The notes below the pieces were generated by a model. It worked only from the letters and a program-made list of their open reading frames with translations, was not told the DNA's origin and searched no databases. Of a stretch of DNA of 64,000 nt, positions 63,324 to 64,000 are shown piece by piece. The stretch is from Varibaculum cambriense (GTDB taxonomy: Bacteria > Actinomycetota > Actinomycetes > Actinomycetales > Actinomycetaceae), in NCBI RefSeq assembly GCF_002848005.1, contig NZ_PKHX01000003.1, positions 1 through 64,000 on the forward strand. Direction: 5' to 3'. Made by a program: the position numbers and the translations under genes. The number at the start of each line of letters is the position of its first letter. Within the stretch, counting starts at the first letter, position 1.

Positions 63324-64000
63324 GCCTATTGGAACTATCAGCGGTAACAAAAAAATTTACTGACCCATCTCTGACCGCCTTAGACAACGTGGAGATGACT
63401 ATAGCTCAGGGTACGGTGACCGCCCTGGTGGGACCTTCAGGTTGTGGAAAATCGACTCTCCTGCGAATAATCGCTGGTCTTAGTTCTCCCTCTCAAGGTA
63501 GCCTGGCTTGGTCAGTGGATAGTCCCCTAGTCGCCCTCATGCCCCAACGCGATGGACTATTTTCTTGGAACACTATCGAAGACAATGTGGCATTGCCTTT
63601 ACGGATCCGAGGAGTCTCCCGCCAAAAAGCGCGCGAGCGGGCTCGCGCCCTGCTCGCCCAGTTTGATCTGCAACAGTTTTCTGGAGCCTATCCCGCGCAG
63701 CTTTCGGGAGGTATGCGTTCGCGAGTAGCCTTTTTGCGTACGATGTTGGCCAGACCTACTTTAATCGCCCTAGATGAGCCTTTCGGAGCGCTTGACCAGA
63801 TAACCCGTAGCCACATGCAACGTTGGCTCTGGCAAGCCGCTAGTAGCCGCGATTTAACTCTCCTGCTGGTCACCCACGATATTGCCGAAGCAGTAACCCT
63901 AGCTGACCGCGTATTGATGATGTCGGAGCGACCTGGCCGTATTATCACTGAAATTCCGATTACGATTCCGGAACGGGCAAAGTTTTTATCAGCGAATTCT
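63320..64000 (+). CDS. thiZ: ThiZ-type ABC ATPase, 3' end beyond the window
   Basis: ATG 63320 overlaps thiX. The 227 residues visible include Walker A GPSGCGKST near 38, Q-loop LMPQRDGLFSWNT, signature LSGGMRSRVAFLRTMLA and Walker B LIALDEPFGALDQ, then VTHDIAEAVTLADRV. The signature GMRSR form is typical of TauB/SsuB/ThiZ ATPases. Only the last few residues are missing. Confidence 0.88.
   Translation, partial: MSLLELSAVTKKFTDPSLTALDNVEMTIAQGTVTALVGPSGCGKSTLLRIIAGLSSPSQGSLAWSVDSPLVALMPQRDGLFSWNTIEDNVALPLRIRGVSRQKARERARALLAQFDLQQFSGAYPAQLSGGMRSRVAFLRTMLARPTLIALDEPFGALDQITRSHMQRWLWQAASSRDLTLLLVTHDIAEAVTLADRVLMMSERPGRIITEIPITIPERAKFLSANS

Overview
The window reads as chromosomal DNA of a moderate-GC actinobacterium. 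The best guess is a member of Actinomycetaceae (Varibaculum or Mobiluncus-like); the genus is an inference. Evidence for this is the actinobacterial FhaA-FhaB-PstP-RodA-PbpA-PknA-PknB cluster followed by a class E sortase and CrgA, the actinobacterial HLGG-type arginyl-tRNA synthetase, an actinobacterial-length RpoB and RpoC, and the mixed use of ATG, GTG and TTG starts.

Layout. 1-2900: the start of a transposase gene, tRNA-Arg, two large nested-hairpin elements of unknown type, then argR and argS. 2958-7500: a fructosamine-kinase-like protein, a small membrane protein, an HtrA-type protease, and a secreted zinc metalloprotease with Pro/Thr repeats. 7618-15270: the rpoB-rpoC operon. 15403-18965: a CydDC-like ABC exporter. 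19072-21186: a LytR_C-domain protein and a uracil/xanthine permease. 21448-25485: a more AT-rich lipoprotein, adaptor, ATPase and permease set that resembles a MacB-type exporter. 25552-26135: a thioesterase and tRNA-Leu. 26480-37112: the Ser/Thr kinase and cell-wall growth cluster, sortase and crgA. 37344-39345: two inositol-catabolism genes. 39359-40217: twin terminators, rpmG and tRNA-Met, -Thr and -Tyr. 40309-42603: a large membrane protein. 42801-45544: an amino-acid ABC importer. 45545-46040: a gene-poor stretch with a 23-bp tandem repeat. 46041-46853: a sortase-substrate-like surface protein. 46936-49420: the complete AmmeMemoRadiSam trio. 49593-51744: an IS3-family element lying between two genes that have each lost their 5' end. 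51992-52256: tRNA-Gly and tRNA-Pro. 52394-54397: a GntR/YtrA-type regulator with an ABC exporter. 54529-55558: rpmF and a YigZ/IMPACT protein. 55787-57484: a cysteine-containing leader peptide with hairpins, then cysK and cysE. 57736-60238: a coiled-coil protein, an M18 aminopeptidase and tRNA-Val. 60313-64000: a TPP riboswitch controlling an APH-fold kinase and a ThiYXZ-like transporter that runs off the end.

How the genes work together. The 26-36 kb block couples phosphorylation (PknA, PknB and PstP, read by the FHA proteins) to peptidoglycan elongation (RodA and PbpA) and division (CrgA). The cys and thi blocks look like self-contained regulated units: cysteine may control cysK-cysE through translation of the leader peptide, and TPP controls uptake and probably phosphorylation of a thiamine-related compound. 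The GntR operon has two matching operator boxes over its own promoter.

Most novel candidates: (1) the paired nested-hairpin elements at 347-664 with conserved internal loops but different stem sequences; (2) the cys leader peptide with its hairpin pair at 55787-55892; (3) the riboswitch-controlled APH kinase that may be a thiamine or precursor kinase; (4) the AmmeMemoRadiSam operon, whose role is unknown; (5) the IS3 junction at which two unrelated genes are truncated.
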